NCBI GenBank assembly: GCA_903910445.1
Contig: CAIVZR010000003.1
Coordinates: 1 to 64,000 of the forward strand
Direction: 5' to 3'
Source: an uncultured Bacteroidota bacterium
Lineage (GTDB): Bacteria; Bacteroidota; Bacteroidia; UKL13-3
DNA length: 64,000 bases
Part shown: positions 1 through 8,400 of the stretch, piece by piece
Numbering within the stretch: the first letter of the stretch is position 1
Layout of the letters: the number at the start of each line of letters is the position of its first letter
Position numbers and translations under genes: made by a program
The notes under the pieces: model-generated
What the model saw: only the letters and a program-made list of their open reading frames with translations
Databases searched by the model: none
What the model was told of the DNA's origin: nothing

Positions 1-137
1 AATTTTACAAATATTAAGCGCTTCCATGTTTGATAAAACTCATTTAAAAGACCTTTTGCAAAGCCCTATCTGTCAGGATGTCAAAGAACAAAACAGCGAA
101 CAGTTAAAAATGGACCTAAATTAACCGGACACTAGTG
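1..137 (+). mobile_element. Right end of an IS4-like insertion sequence (cut by window edge)
   Basis: The first 124 bases hold the last 40 codons of an IS4-like transposase. Directly behind them, at 121-137, lies TTAACCGGACACTAGTG, which overlaps the transposase stop codon. Read from outside it begins CACTAGTGTCCGGTTAA, the look of a terminal inverted repeat. The left end is outside the window, so neither the matching repeat nor a target-site duplication can be checked. The IS family is inferred from the transposase tail. Confidence 0.55.
2..124 (+). CDS. IS4-like transposase, C-terminal fragment (5' end outside window)
   Basis: An open frame runs from the window edge to TAA at 122-124, giving 40 residues. 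The fragment includes ILQILSASMFDKTHLKDLL and ends in QNSEQLKMDLN. This pattern (hydrophobic LQILS, then FDKT, a variable stretch, then NxQLK near the stop) is what I recall of the C-terminal tail of Bacteroidota IS4-type (DUF4372/DDE_Tnp) transposases. No catalytic residue lies in the visible part. The stop falls inside the presumed terminal repeat, as is common for compact IS elements. The gene may be intact outside the window. The call rests on a short tail, so confidence is moderate. Confidence 0.55.
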   Translation: MLQILSASMFDKTHLKDLLQSPICQDVKEQNSEQLKMDLN

Positions 138-182
138 ATATTATTTATCTAAGCAATTTTGAATGTGTTCTTTTTAGGTTTA

Positions 183-2498
183 TTAATCGGATGGTTTAAT
201 AATAACCCTCCTTGCTAATATGGTATCTGCTGTTTTCAGCACAATCAAATAAGTTCCTGATGGAACTTGAGTTGTTTCAATTTCAATTTTATTATTTCCT
301 TTTGTACATAAATAGTAGTTGCTTGAAATCAAAATTGATTTCAAATCGTACAAATAGTATTCTATTAAAATATTGCTTCTAACATTGCTGGTTATAATAA
401 TGAAATTATAAAATGGATTATTCATTGTTATCTTTATACTGGGTATTGGAGTACACTCCGATTTTATTATTTTACTATATTCATAATTCCCATCTTCATC
501 AATTTGTTTTAATCGATAGTATCGAATATTTGTATTCTGATATAGATTTGTACTATCTGCAAAATAGTATTTAACATTTTCAATAGAATTACCCTTACTT
601 TTGATAACGCCTAATAATTGAAAGTTATTTCCATCTTCGCTATATTCTAAATGAAAACAATTGCTGTTATGCTCGGTAGCAGTAGTCCAGGTAATATTTA
701 CAATTGATGAAGTACGTAGTGCTTTAAATTCAATTAGTGTTACTGGAAGTGGATTTGAACCTGTAGTTGCAAATGTGAATACCCCTGAAACATTAATACT
801 ATCTGATGTAGTTATGATATTAGGCGAGGTGCCAAGAGAATTGCCACCACAGTTTTCCCATGTAGCATTGCTGTTGTTATATCGGGCTACTTTTAAATCC
901 GAAATATTAGCGCCTGCACCAGTGAAGTAGGAAGCACCTGAAGATGGGCTGCAACCGCTATTAATATTGCCATAAAGTGCAATCAAAAATTTTGAATTCC
1001 CCGCATTATGTACTAAGGTCCAATACTCACAGCTAGAAACCTTAGTAAGCATGCCACTAACTTTATATCCAAGCTGATATGGACTTGATCTAATATATTC
1101 AGCCGTAAAGCTATTATTTAATGTATCGGTAAGTGAAATCATAATTTGCTGAAGTCCTACACCAACTTTACCTATAGGAAATACGAATACACTCTTCCCG
1201 TTTTTTTTAATGGGTCCATTAACAAAACTAAAATTCGATGCATTCGTAACATTTGCATTTGTATCCAGAGTAATTAGGTTTGTGTTATTCGTGAATAATA
1301 TTCCATTTTTCAATTTTAAATTTCCAGTTATTATTCTAGGGGCACTTAAAATTAACCCATTTGAATTGTTTATGCATAGATTTATCGGCCCGTTTACGGA
1401 AGGCCATTCTGCAGGAGTGTTTCCAGTATTCTGCTGTATAGATCCATTGTATTCAAGGGTTGACGAAGGCCCGTAACTAATGCTTCCAGCACTGCCAATA
1501 CTTAGTGTAGCACTACCTTGAATTAGCATGGTGCCTGCGATTGTCATGGCTATAGATGGATTGGTTGTTTTAACCACGGAGGTACCTTGAAGCGTGACAT
1601 TCGTGTAATTACTAAAATTAGCACTTCCAGTAAAAGAACAGTTAATCCAGTTTTGATTCGCGCCGGCATATTCAACAGTTCCACTAGAATTAATTTGCAG
1701 ATTGGAAAATTCGATAAATGGTGAATTCCCGGTTAGCTTTAATGTGCCGTTTAAAATAAAGTTTCCAGATCTGCCAGATACGGATGATGTAGTTCGCGAA
1801 ATAACAGGTGTGCCAGATGCAGAGGCAGCTGATTGCAGTGTTGCTCCGGCCGAAATCGTTAAATCGCCTTGACCTGCAGTGCCTTTATCAGGCGCCAATC
1901 TATTTGTCCCCATATTAATAATGCCAGAGCTGATGAGGATATTGTGTGCTTTAAAGCTTGTATTTAATATCCCCGTATTGCCTGAGTCTAATGCAAACTC
2001 AACCATTGCATTTGTAGTTAACCCATTGGCACCCCATTCTCCGCTCGTTGTTATGCTTCGCGATATGCCAATAAACTTTATTCGACCTGTGTTACAAGTG
2101 ATATTACCCGATGATGGATTTGTAGCATTTGTATATGTAGCATCGTTAATAGTTGTATCTGACACTCCGGTATAACATCTTATTTTTCCTGAGAGGGAAA
2201 GTTGGTAATTACCACAAATAATGACTCCTGAATTATTCAGATGTAAGTCGCCGCATCCAATATTGGAATTCAGAGTTAAACTATGACTTGCTTGAATTGT
2301 AACAACCGAAAAGGTATCTGGAATTAGCGTAGTATCAATCCAACCTAATAAAGTTTTATACTGCCAATTAGCAGATGTGGTCCAGATGCCTGATTTTTTG
2401 GATCGAAAACTCCCCACTGCATTTTGAGCATTAGATATCGGTGTAATGAAAAATGCGAGAAACTGAAAGACAACAAAAACGATTATGGTTTTTTTCAT
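183..2498 (-). CDS. Secreted protein with T9SS type A sorting domain
   Basis: A 771-residue exported protein of unknown function. Residues 1-24 form a signal peptide (MKKTIIVFVVFQFLAFF, then a cleavage region before QNAVG). The mature start GIWTTSANWQY is common at the head of large Bacteroidota surface proteins. The middle is Ser/Thr/Asn/Gly-rich and looks like a beta-helix or beta-sandwich. From about 585 the region beginning LPVTLIEFKA, with YYRLKQIDEDGNYEYSK, is the typical linker before a sorting domain. The last ~80 residues end GTYLIVLKTAD...RRVIIKPSD, a type A tail, although the usual YPNP motif is degenerate. The product is expected to cross the outer membrane through T9SS. It lies between an IS end and a leftward terminator, so it probably has its own promoter. 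Confidence 0.85.
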   Translation of the reverse strand: MKKTIIVFVVFQFLAFFITPISNAQNAVGSFRSKKSGIWTTSANWQYKTLLGWIDTTLIPDTFSVVTIQASHSLTLNSNIGCGDLHLNNSGVIICGNYQLSLSGKIRCYTGVSDTTINDATYTNATNPSSGNITCNTGRIKFIGISRSITTSGEWGANGLTTNAMVEFALDSGNTGILNTSFKAHNILISSGIINMGTNRLAPDKGTAGQGDLTISAGATLQSAASASGTPVISRTTSSVSGRSGNFILNGTLKLTGNSPFIEFSNLQINSSGTVEYAGANQNWINCSFTGSANFSNYTNVTLQGTSVVKTTNPSIAMTIAGTMLIQGSATLSIGSAGSISYGPSSTLEYNGSIQQNTGNTPAEWPSVNGPINLCINNSNGLILSAPRIITGNLKLKNGILFTNNTNLITLDTNANVTNASNFSFVNGPIKKNGKSVFVFPIGKVGVGLQQIMISLTDTLNNSFTAEYIRSSPYQLGYKVSGMLTKVSSCEYWTLVHNAGNSKFLIALYGNINSGCSPSSGASYFTGAGANISDLKVARYNNSNATWENCGGNSLGTSPNIITTSDSINVSGVFTFATTGSNPLPVTLIEFKALRTSSIVNITWTTATEHNSNCFHLEYSEDGNNFQLLGVIKSKGNSIENVKYYFADSTNLYQNTNIRYYRLKQIDEDGNYEYSKIIKSECTPIPSIKITMNNPFYNFIIITSNVRSNILIEYYLYDLKSILISSNYYLCTKGNNKIEIETTQVPSGTYLIVLKTADTILARRVIIKPSD

Positions 2499-2660
2499 AA
2501 GTAAGTATTATAAGTTTTTAAGGTATTGGAAGAAGTTTATTACGCTTCGACAAATATTGTTGCAATATTAAAATACAAATCGAATGTTGAATTAGGTATT
2601 TTGAATTCGCGGTTAAATTCGATGGATTCGATTGGAATTACTTTGAATTTGCTTATACGC

Positions 2661-2688
2661 AAAAAAGGCCACCCTCTCGGATGGCCTT
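2661..2688 (-). terminator. Rho-independent terminator, leftward
   Basis: AAGGCCA (2665-2671) pairs with TGGCCTT (2682-2688), and CC/GG pairs extend the stem around a TCTC loop. Read leftward, the hairpin is followed by six T residues (2661-2666 as A on the plus strand). It ends the small transcription unit at 2731-3174 and insulates the secreted-protein gene beyond it. Confidence 0.8.
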
Positions 2689-2730
2689 AAATTTAAATTA
2701 AAGTATATAAGTTGTAATGGATATTCTAAC

Positions 2731-2814
2731 TCAACTAAAATGTTGAATTACTTTAAATAATAGCATCATTAGAGCAATACTTAGGATTACGGTTTTGATT
2801 TGAAATTTGTTCAT
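2731..2814 (-). CDS. 27-residue single-pass membrane peptide (hypothetical)
   Basis: A short leftward frame starts at ATG (2814) and stops at TGA (2731-2733). The peptide begins MNKFQIKTVILSIALMMLLF and ends KVIQHFS. A basic N-terminus is followed by about 15 hydrophobic residues, enough for one membrane segment or an uncleaved signal anchor. It sits 105 bases after an 84-residue gene on the same strand and 42 bases before a well-formed terminator on that strand, so the stretch is very probably transcribed. That context is the reason for listing it. I recognise no family. It could be a small membrane regulator, a toxin-like peptide, or chance coding in a 3' UTR. Confidence 0.4.
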   Translation of the reverse strand: MNKFQIKTVILSIALMMLLFKVIQHFS

Positions 2815-2919
2815 AATTGTTGAGTTTAAATAGTTGTAGTTTATGAAGATGATTTAAATGAATAAAGGGAAGTATTCTAGTTCGTGTGAACACTTGATAG
2901 AGAAGTATAATTCTTAATT

Positions 2920-3174
2920 TTAATTGAATTTAAGAAATGGGTAATAGCTTGGTGATTTTAAGGGAGCCACTTCATTGTAATAATGAATTTCGGAAGTTGC
3001 CGACTTCCAAGCTTTTGCAATCTCTAATTCCTTATCCTTAATGGAGTAATTTGGAGTCGGGAAAAATGCATTCTTTACTTTATTATATTTCGATTTAAAA
3101 AAGTTTAAAGAAATGCCTGTTCTCGGCTTGATTGCAGTTGATTTCAATGGATAGGATTTTAATAGTTGATTCAT
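2920..3174 (-). CDS. Hypothetical 84-residue protein
   Basis: A frame from ATG at 3174 gives a basic, soluble-looking protein rich in Lys, Ser, Tyr and Pro, with no signal peptide or membrane segment. Mid-protein elements include FFPTPNYSIKDKELEIAKAW, and the C-terminus is PSYYPFLKFN. The residue mix is protein-like rather than the Phe/Ile/Leu/Lys-heavy mix of chance frames in this AT-rich DNA. It is the first frame of a leftward unit that continues with a 27-residue membrane peptide and ends at the terminator at 2661-2688. No clear TAnnTTTG box was found upstream. I do not recognise the family, and the gene call itself is uncertain. Confidence 0.45.
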   Translation of the reverse strand: MNQLLKSYPLKSTAIKPRTGISLNFFKSKYNKVKNAFFPTPNYSIKDKELEIAKAWKSATSEIHYYNEVAPLKSPSYYPFLKFN

Positions 3175-3892
3175 ATTCAGTAATTTTTGTTCGTTAAGGG
3201 ACTCAATTTTTGATCAGTATTTTTGCTTTAAAAACACGTAAATATATAAGCCTGGAAATGACACTTCCAAATAAAAAAATGATTATTTTTATAGAATATG
3301 TTCTCTGGTTTTGTTCAAAATTTTAGCCAATTTAGTATTGAAAATCAACAAATTAACTTGCTTTATTAGGGAATTTAAAAACTCGAGATAATTATAATTC
3401 TATGATCCCTTGAATGTCCTTTTTTTAGTTCTAACGAAATTGAATGAAAATTCCAGTTGTGTCTGTATAGAATAGATTCGAATTGTCAAGTTCTTTCTGA
3501 AGCATATTCTAGGAAGCCTCCAACCATCTTATTTAGTTTGATGAAATTTTACTTTTTCCTGTTTTAATTAAGTGAAAAGAATTTTTTCAACTTATCGATA
3601 TAATAAAATTAATGAGGAAATTGAACTTTTTTTACTTTAGTGTTACGTTTTTTGTACACTTTTGATGAATAAAATCACAGAAAAATTGACTAATTTTAAA
3701 ATCTCCGAATAAAACAGGCTCAAAAATGGATAAAATTTGCCTAAAAACGTATATAAAAGTAGACGAAAACTGCTTTTTTCAATGAAATTTAAAAAAAAAA
3801 CAGATTGGCATGCATCTTGTAATTGTTTCAATGACAAATTTTACGATAACAATACAAAATCAATAAACAAGATTACTAATTTTTACCCTTTC
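3175..3892. other. 718-base intergenic stretch, no convincing gene
   Basis: Very AT-rich DNA between the leftward 84-residue gene and the RCC1-repeat gene. It must hold promoters for both, but I could not find a clean TAnnTTTG box with a properly spaced TTG. A hydrophobic 64-codon leftward frame at 3643-3837 looks like chance. No hairpin terminator, tRNA or repeat was seen. Confidence 0.5.
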
Positions 3893-5698
3893 ATGAAAAC
3901 AATTTACTATTTTACAGCTAAAGCTATTTTTACTCTCGCTGTACTCTTCACCTCACTTAACGCATCTTCTCAATCCTTAGTTGGTATCAAAGATTGCGGA
4001 AACGGATTTCATCACAACTTATTAATTAGTTTAACTGATACATTATATGTATTTGGTGAAAACGTTGACGGTCAATGTGGTAATGGAACTACAACCAATG
4101 TATTAACTCCATTAAATTCAAATGTTAAAGCAATTGGCGTTGCCGGTGGCTACGATTTCAGCTTCTATATTAAAACAGATAGTACTATTATGGCTACTGG
4201 TAGAAACTCTCAAGGAAATTTAGGTATTGGTAATAATGCTAACAAAACCTCTTGGACAGCAGTTAATTCAACATTACACTTTAAACAAATTGCTGCTTCA
4301 GGAACACATGCTGTTGCTGTTACAGGTAATGGATTGGTATATGCTTGGGGAGATAATGTTTCTGGACAATTAGGTGATAACACTACAACGGATAGAAACA
4401 GCCCTGTTCAAGTTCAAAAATCGGCAGGTGGTAACCTTACAAATATTATTAAAGTTGCTGCAGGGTCTCCGGGAACAGCAGGGACTTCTCCCTCTTTACC
4501 TGGACATACAGTTGCTTTGGCTAGTGATGGTACAGTTTGGACTTGGGGAGAAAATGGAAGTGGTGAATTAGGTGATAACACTACAACAGATAAAACACGT
4601 GCTGTACAAGTTAAAGGTATTGGTGGTTCAGGATTTTTAACTAATGTAATTGATATAGCAGCCAGTGGAAACTCTACTTATGCTTTGTTATCAGATAGTA
4701 CAGTTGTATCATGGGGTGGTAATGCTAATGGCCAATTAGGAGATGGTACAACAACATCTCACAGTGTGCCAGCTAGAGTATTGGTTTCTGCAGGTACCAA
4801 CATTACTTCTATAAAACAAATCACTGCTTCTGGTGCAGCAGTAAGTGATGATGTTTTGGCAATGTTGAAAAGCGATGGTAAAATTTGGAATGTAGGTGAT
4901 AACGGAAAAGGACAATTAGGAAATGGTACTACTACCAATTCTTCATACGCGATACAAAACACACCTGCTTTAAACAGAACCTTCTTAAAGGTTATCGGTA
5001 CTGGTCACTATTTAATGCAATTAGCAGCGGATACAATAGGTAACTATTGTGAAAGCGGTCACCAAACAAATGGTTCATTTGGTAATGGAACAGCTACAAA
5101 TCTTAATGTGACCACCGCCACTTGTTTAACAATTCCTATCGCGAACCTTCCTGTAACATTATCTACCTTCACTGGGAAAAGAACAGATGATAAAACTGTA
5201 GTTTTAAGATGGTCAACTGAATCAGAAATTAGCAATGATCGTTTTGATATTGAGTATTCGGCAGATGGAAATGAATTCGATGTTATTGGTGAAGTAAAAG
5301 GTAATGGAACAAGTTTCAATACCAATGACTACCAATTCCTTCATAAAGAAGCAGTATCTAACGCAGTTGCTTACTACCGTTTGAAGCAAGTTGATTTTAA
5401 CGGAAACTTCGAATATCACAAAGTGATTGTTGTAAAACCAACCGTTGAATCAAATGTATATACTTCACCAAATCCTACAAAAGGTTATTTAACGGTAAAT
5501 ATGGCTGAAGAAACCAATACTGATTATACTATCAGTATCATGGATCAAACTGGCCGTGTTCTAGTTGAAAGAACCGGTCATATTGACAATAACCCTGTTG
5601 GAGAGAAATTTGACCTAAATGGATACGATAGAGGCTTTTATTTCGTGACAATTTCAACAAGTTTCGGAACAAAGGTGGAAACTATTGCTAAACAATAG
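3893..5698 (+). CDS. Secreted RCC1-repeat protein with T9SS type A sorting domain
   Basis: Start set at ATG 3893 (601 residues), because MKTIYYFTAKAIFTLAVLF begins a signal peptide ending near NASSQS; the frame extends upstream only through a TTG and a Lys-rich stretch. About six RCC1-type repeats follow (residues ~50-390), recognisable by WGxN/D..G.LGxxTTT: GDNVSGQLGDNTTTD, GENGSGELGDNTTTD, GGNANGQLGDGTTT, GDNGKGQLGNGTTT. They should form a seven-bladed-type propeller, perhaps completed by degenerate end repeats. From ~425, LPVTLSTFTG begins the linker, and SPNPTKGYLTV opens a type A sorting domain ending VETIAKQ. Expected location is the cell surface or outside; the ligand is unknown. A strong terminator follows. 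Two repeats share 22 identical bases (4368-4389 and 4566-4587). Confidence 0.88.
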   Translation: MKTIYYFTAKAIFTLAVLFTSLNASSQSLVGIKDCGNGFHHNLLISLTDTLYVFGENVDGQCGNGTTTNVLTPLNSNVKAIGVAGGYDFSFYIKTDSTIMATGRNSQGNLGIGNNANKTSWTAVNSTLHFKQIAASGTHAVAVTGNGLVYAWGDNVSGQLGDNTTTDRNSPVQVQKSAGGNLTNIIKVAAGSPGTAGTSPSLPGHTVALASDGTVWTWGENGSGELGDNTTTDKTRAVQVKGIGGSGFLTNVIDIAASGNSTYALLSDSTVVSWGGNANGQLGDGTTTSHSVPARVLVSAGTNITSIKQITASGAAVSDDVLAMLKSDGKIWNVGDNGKGQLGNGTTTNSSYAIQNTPALNRTFLKVIGTGHYLMQLAADTIGNYCESGHQTNGSFGNGTATNLNVTTATCLTIPIANLPVTLSTFTGKRTDDKTVVLRWSTESEISNDRFDIEYSADGNEFDVIGEVKGNGTSFNTNDYQFLHKEAVSNAVAYYRLKQVDFNGNFEYHKVIVVKPTVESNVYTSPNPTKGYLTVNMAEETNTDYTISIMDQTGRVLVERTGHIDNNPVGEKFDLNGYDRGFYFVTISTSFGTKVETIAKQ

Positions 5699-5723
5699 TA
5701 GCGAAATAACTAAAAACTAATTT

Positions 5724-5755
5724 ACTCCTGCAAAATTTTGCAGGAGTTTTTTTTT
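5724..5755 (+). terminator. Rho-independent terminator after RCC1-repeat gene
   Basis: ACTCCTGCAAAA (5724-5735) pairs perfectly with TTTTGCAGGAGT (5736-5747), and a T run continues to 5755. It is 25 bases past the stop codon of the rightward gene. Confidence 0.92.
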
Positions 5756-5882
5756 ATAAAAAAATCTAAATCTATATTGGTTGAGTAAATATACTTTCAA
5801 ACCTCTGTCGCAAATCCCCAATTATTAATTTATAAATACGGGTATGATTGAATTGAAAGTAATCATTATTCTAATAATAAGG

Positions 5883-6722
5883 TTACCTTTTATACAGCAA
5901 TAACCAACCTAAGAGAAAGGATATCAAAAAGGTGAAGCTCCAAAAGGAAGCATAGCGAATGGAAATCCCTAAATGGGTGCTTCTTTTGATATTAAGCCAT
6001 CCTTTAAGAATTACACTTAGGCATATTCCCCAGAAAACAATTTGAATATTGTTTGAGGAGAAATTAAAAAGAATACTCCATAACAAAAGAAAGCCAGCGC
6101 CTTCTAAATTAAATGTTGCAACATTTCCGATATAATCCCAAAAAAACTGGCGTTGAGTAAAGAAACTAATAACAATTTGACCCATTACAGAAGGTACAAA
6201 AAGTAATAAAATATCGAGGCCAAAAAATCCAGTGTATGAGTGTAGATTTGAGCTCAGAAGCATTTGAGAAAACTGGTAAAAAACAAGCGCAGTAATCGAA
6301 ATCGCAAACAGGAAAAACAATACTCGATATTTTATATTGAACTTTGGATTGCACGAATTGGAATCGCAGCTAACAGGAGGAATTATAACCTTGCGATTAT
6401 AAGAGATCAGCAGATACAATTTTTGAAGAATCCAATATAGTGGTTTAATCTTTTTAATAATTTTGAATGAAGAATATTTCCTTGAAAGTATTTCCAATAA
6501 AGAATCAAGACCGTAATAGATTTGGCTCTTCTCCAAGTCAATTAAAGGAATTTCATTAACCGATTTATCACGATCTATTAATACACTGTACCATTGGTTG
6601 AAACTATCGGAGTAAGCAATTCTACCAGAAGCAGGAAGTAGGCCTAGCCTAACGAATAATTTTGAATAAGCCGCACACATTGGGCAGGCATCATCATAAA
6701 TAAGAATTATCGAATTCTTCAT
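5883..6722 (-). CDS. DCC-type thiol-disulfide oxidoreductase fused to a membrane domain
   Basis: Start chosen at ATG 6722 (279 residues); the upstream GTG extension adds nine residues without domain content. Residues ~1-115 match the DCC1/DUF393 thioredoxin-like family: IILIYDDACPMCAAYSKLF carries the D-x-C-P-x-C motif (C13 and C16). Residues ~128-275 contain about five hydrophobic segments, so the C-terminal half is a membrane domain. A second cysteine pair (CDSNSC) lies at the junction and could exchange disulfides with the active site. The family is presumed to do thiol-disulfide chemistry; the substrate is unknown. It stands alone, leftward, just after the nucleotidyltransferase gene. N-terminal call fairly sure, function open. 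Confidence 0.75.
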   Translation of the reverse strand: MKNSIILIYDDACPMCAAYSKLFVRLGLLPASGRIAYSDSFNQWYSVLIDRDKSVNEIPLIDLEKSQIYYGLDSLLEILSRKYSSFKIIKKIKPLYWILQKLYLLISYNRKVIIPPVSCDSNSCNPKFNIKYRVLFFLFAISITALVFYQFSQMLLSSNLHSYTGFFGLDILLLFVPSVMGQIVISFFTQRQFFWDYIGNVATFNLEGAGFLLLWSILFNFSSNNIQIVFWGICLSVILKGWLNIKRSTHLGISIRYASFWSFTFLISFLLGWLLLYKR

Positions 6723-6792
6723 AAAACGGATGGTATAAAATCCGGTCACAAAGATAAAGTAAAATATTTAAACTTTCGAAAATTACTGAAAG

Positions 6793-7788
6793 TTAGTTAT
6801 TGTCAAAGTTAATTTCAGCGCTATCCCCGAGGTTGAGGTTGTGAATACTTCCTTTATAGGATGCATCATTACCTATTAATGATTGGTGTAGCACCGCGTT
6901 TTCAATTTGTGCTCCAGGGCCTATTAAACTTTCCTTGATAATCGAGAAATTAATTATAGCATTAGCACCAATTGAAACATTGGGTCCGATAATAGAATTG
7001 CTAATCTTACAGCCTTCATCTATTTGAACAGGAGGAACAATAATTGTATTCTCAAAATGATATTTAGTTTTCTGAGGAATTCGTTTCAGAAGAATACTAT
7101 TTGTTTCAATAAGTACTTCTTTCTTACCACAATCATACCAGTTCGCCACATTGAATGGCTTCATTTTAACACCCAATGTTAGCATTCTTTGCAATGCATC
7201 AGTTAGATGAAACTCGTTTTTTGTTCTTATATTATTATCAATATTGTGACTTAATGAATCAAGCAGTGCACCTGTTTCTGCAATTTTGTATAACCCTACC
7301 AGGGCTAGATTCGATTTTGGAATTGAAGGCTTTTCTACCAGTCGTTTGATATTGCCTTTTGAATCAATTTCAGCAACTCCAAAGGCTCTAGGATCAGCTA
7401 CTTTCTTAATTCCTAAAAGCGTACCTTTTTCTTTCACCACTTTCTTTAAGTCTACATCAAAAATAGTATCACCTAAAACGATGAGCAATTCTTCATTTCG
7501 ATTAATTTTATCGCTACATAGCCAGATGGCATGACCTACTCCTTTTCCAACCGTTTGTAATACGAATTGAGATTTGAGTTTAGGGTAGTGTTTTGTAATA
7601 TACTGTTCAATTTTATCACCGAGATATCCGATAACAAAAATATACTCCTTAATACCGATGGCATTAAGCTCATCGATAATATGAGCAAGAATGGGCTTAC
7701 CTGCAACAGGGATTAATGATTTAGGTTGTGTATGCGTATGTGGGCGCAGGCGACTTCCAATACCGGCTACAGGAATAATGGCTTTCAT
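6793..7788 (-). CDS. Sugar-phosphate nucleotidyltransferase with left-handed beta-helix tail
   Basis: The enzyme should activate a sugar 1-phosphate with an NTP to give an NDP-sugar and pyrophosphate in the cytoplasm. Residues 1-~235 are a nucleotidyl transferase fold: the start MKAIIPVAGIGSRLRPHTHT carries the nucleotide-binding G-x-G-x-R-L loop, followed by PKSLIPVAGKPIL. VLGDTIFD is the metal-binding Asp region. Residues ~245-330 carry hexapeptide-like repeats (IIVPPVQIDEG, NSIIGPNVSIGANA, SLIGPGAQIENAVL), a left-handed beta-helix. The length (331) fits bifunctional-looking RmlA/GlmU-like proteins, but no acetyltransferase active site is evident. The exact sugar cannot be told. A TATTTTTG box lies 26 bases upstream. 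Confidence 0.85.
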   Translation of the reverse strand: MKAIIPVAGIGSRLRPHTHTQPKSLIPVAGKPILAHIIDELNAIGIKEYIFVIGYLGDKIEQYITKHYPKLKSQFVLQTVGKGVGHAIWLCSDKINRNEELLIVLGDTIFDVDLKKVVKEKGTLLGIKKVADPRAFGVAEIDSKGNIKRLVEKPSIPKSNLALVGLYKIAETGALLDSLSHNIDNNIRTKNEFHLTDALQRMLTLGVKMKPFNVANWYDCGKKEVLIETNSILLKRIPQKTKYHFENTIIVPPVQIDEGCKISNSIIGPNVSIGANAIINFSIIKESLIGPGAQIENAVLHQSLIGNDASYKGSIHNLNLGDSAEINFDNN

Positions 7789-7813
7789 GATATTTCTTAT
7801 ATTAATCGGGCAA

Positions 7814-7821
7814 CAAAAATA
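7814..7821 (-). promoter_or_regulatory. -7 box TATTTTTG of nucleotidyltransferase gene
   Basis: TATTTTTG on the minus strand ends 25 bases before the ATG at 7788 and fits TAnnTTTG. No good TTG is found at the expected upstream distance. Confidence 0.5.
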
Positions 7822-7908
7822 GAAAATAATGTTGTACCGACTAGGAAAGATTTAGTGTTGAATTAATGTTCATTATCGTAAATTTACAACCTATTTAGTT
7901 GATGGTTG

Positions 7909-8370
7909 ATGAAAAAAAGTTTATTAACAGCGCCTGCTTACCAGGAAGTGATTTCAAGACTTGAGCAATTGCAAGTTTCCAATACAAGATTATGGGGAAC
8001 AATGACTGTAACAGAAATGCTATGTCATTGTAAGCAACCGCTAAGAAATGCACTTGGCATTACAAATACTGTTTCGGAAGCCAATCCAATAAAAAGCTTT
8101 GTTTTCAAAATTGCTTCTTTAAATATTCTGAAAAAATTCCCACGCAATGCCCAAACCGGAGCCGCCTATAAAATTAGTTCAGGTACAGTATCTGAGACAG
8201 AATTTGAAAAAGAAAAAGCAGAATTAAAGTCTTTAATCTCACAGTTTTATCATTACCCCATTAAGGAATTTTACCAAAAACATCCATTATTTGGCAAAAT
8301 GGATAACGAGGAATGGGGTAAAATTAGTTTTATGCATCTAGATCATCACTTCCGTCAATTTTCAAACTAA
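7909..8370 (+). CDS. DUF1569 (DinB-like) protein
   Basis: ATG 7909 is taken as start; the adjacent TTG at 7906 is in frame but less likely. The 153-residue protein has the DUF1569 hallmarks: WGTMTVTEMLCHCKQPLR near the N-terminus and MHLDHHFRQF at the C-terminus, which place His residues where DinB/YfiT-type four-helix bundles bind a metal. The length agrees with the family. Members are small cytoplasmic proteins of unproven function, perhaps thiol- or metal-dependent transferases. The membrane phosphoesterase gene starts 30 bases downstream on the same strand, so the two may be cotranscribed. Confidence 0.8.
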   Translation: MKKSLLTAPAYQEVISRLEQLQVSNTRLWGTMTVTEMLCHCKQPLRNALGITNTVSEANPIKSFVFKIASLNILKKFPRNAQTGAAYKISSGTVSETEFEKEKAELKSLISQFYHYPIKEFYQKHPLFGKMDNEEWGKISFMHLDHHFRQFSN

Positions 8371-8400
8371 CACCCTTTTTATTTCAATTTATTTTCATTC

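Noticed and set aside
3643-3837. 64-codon leftward hydrophobic frame
   Set aside because: Phe/Leu/Ile-heavy product of T-rich DNA in a promoter region, with no terminator or neighbour to support transcription.
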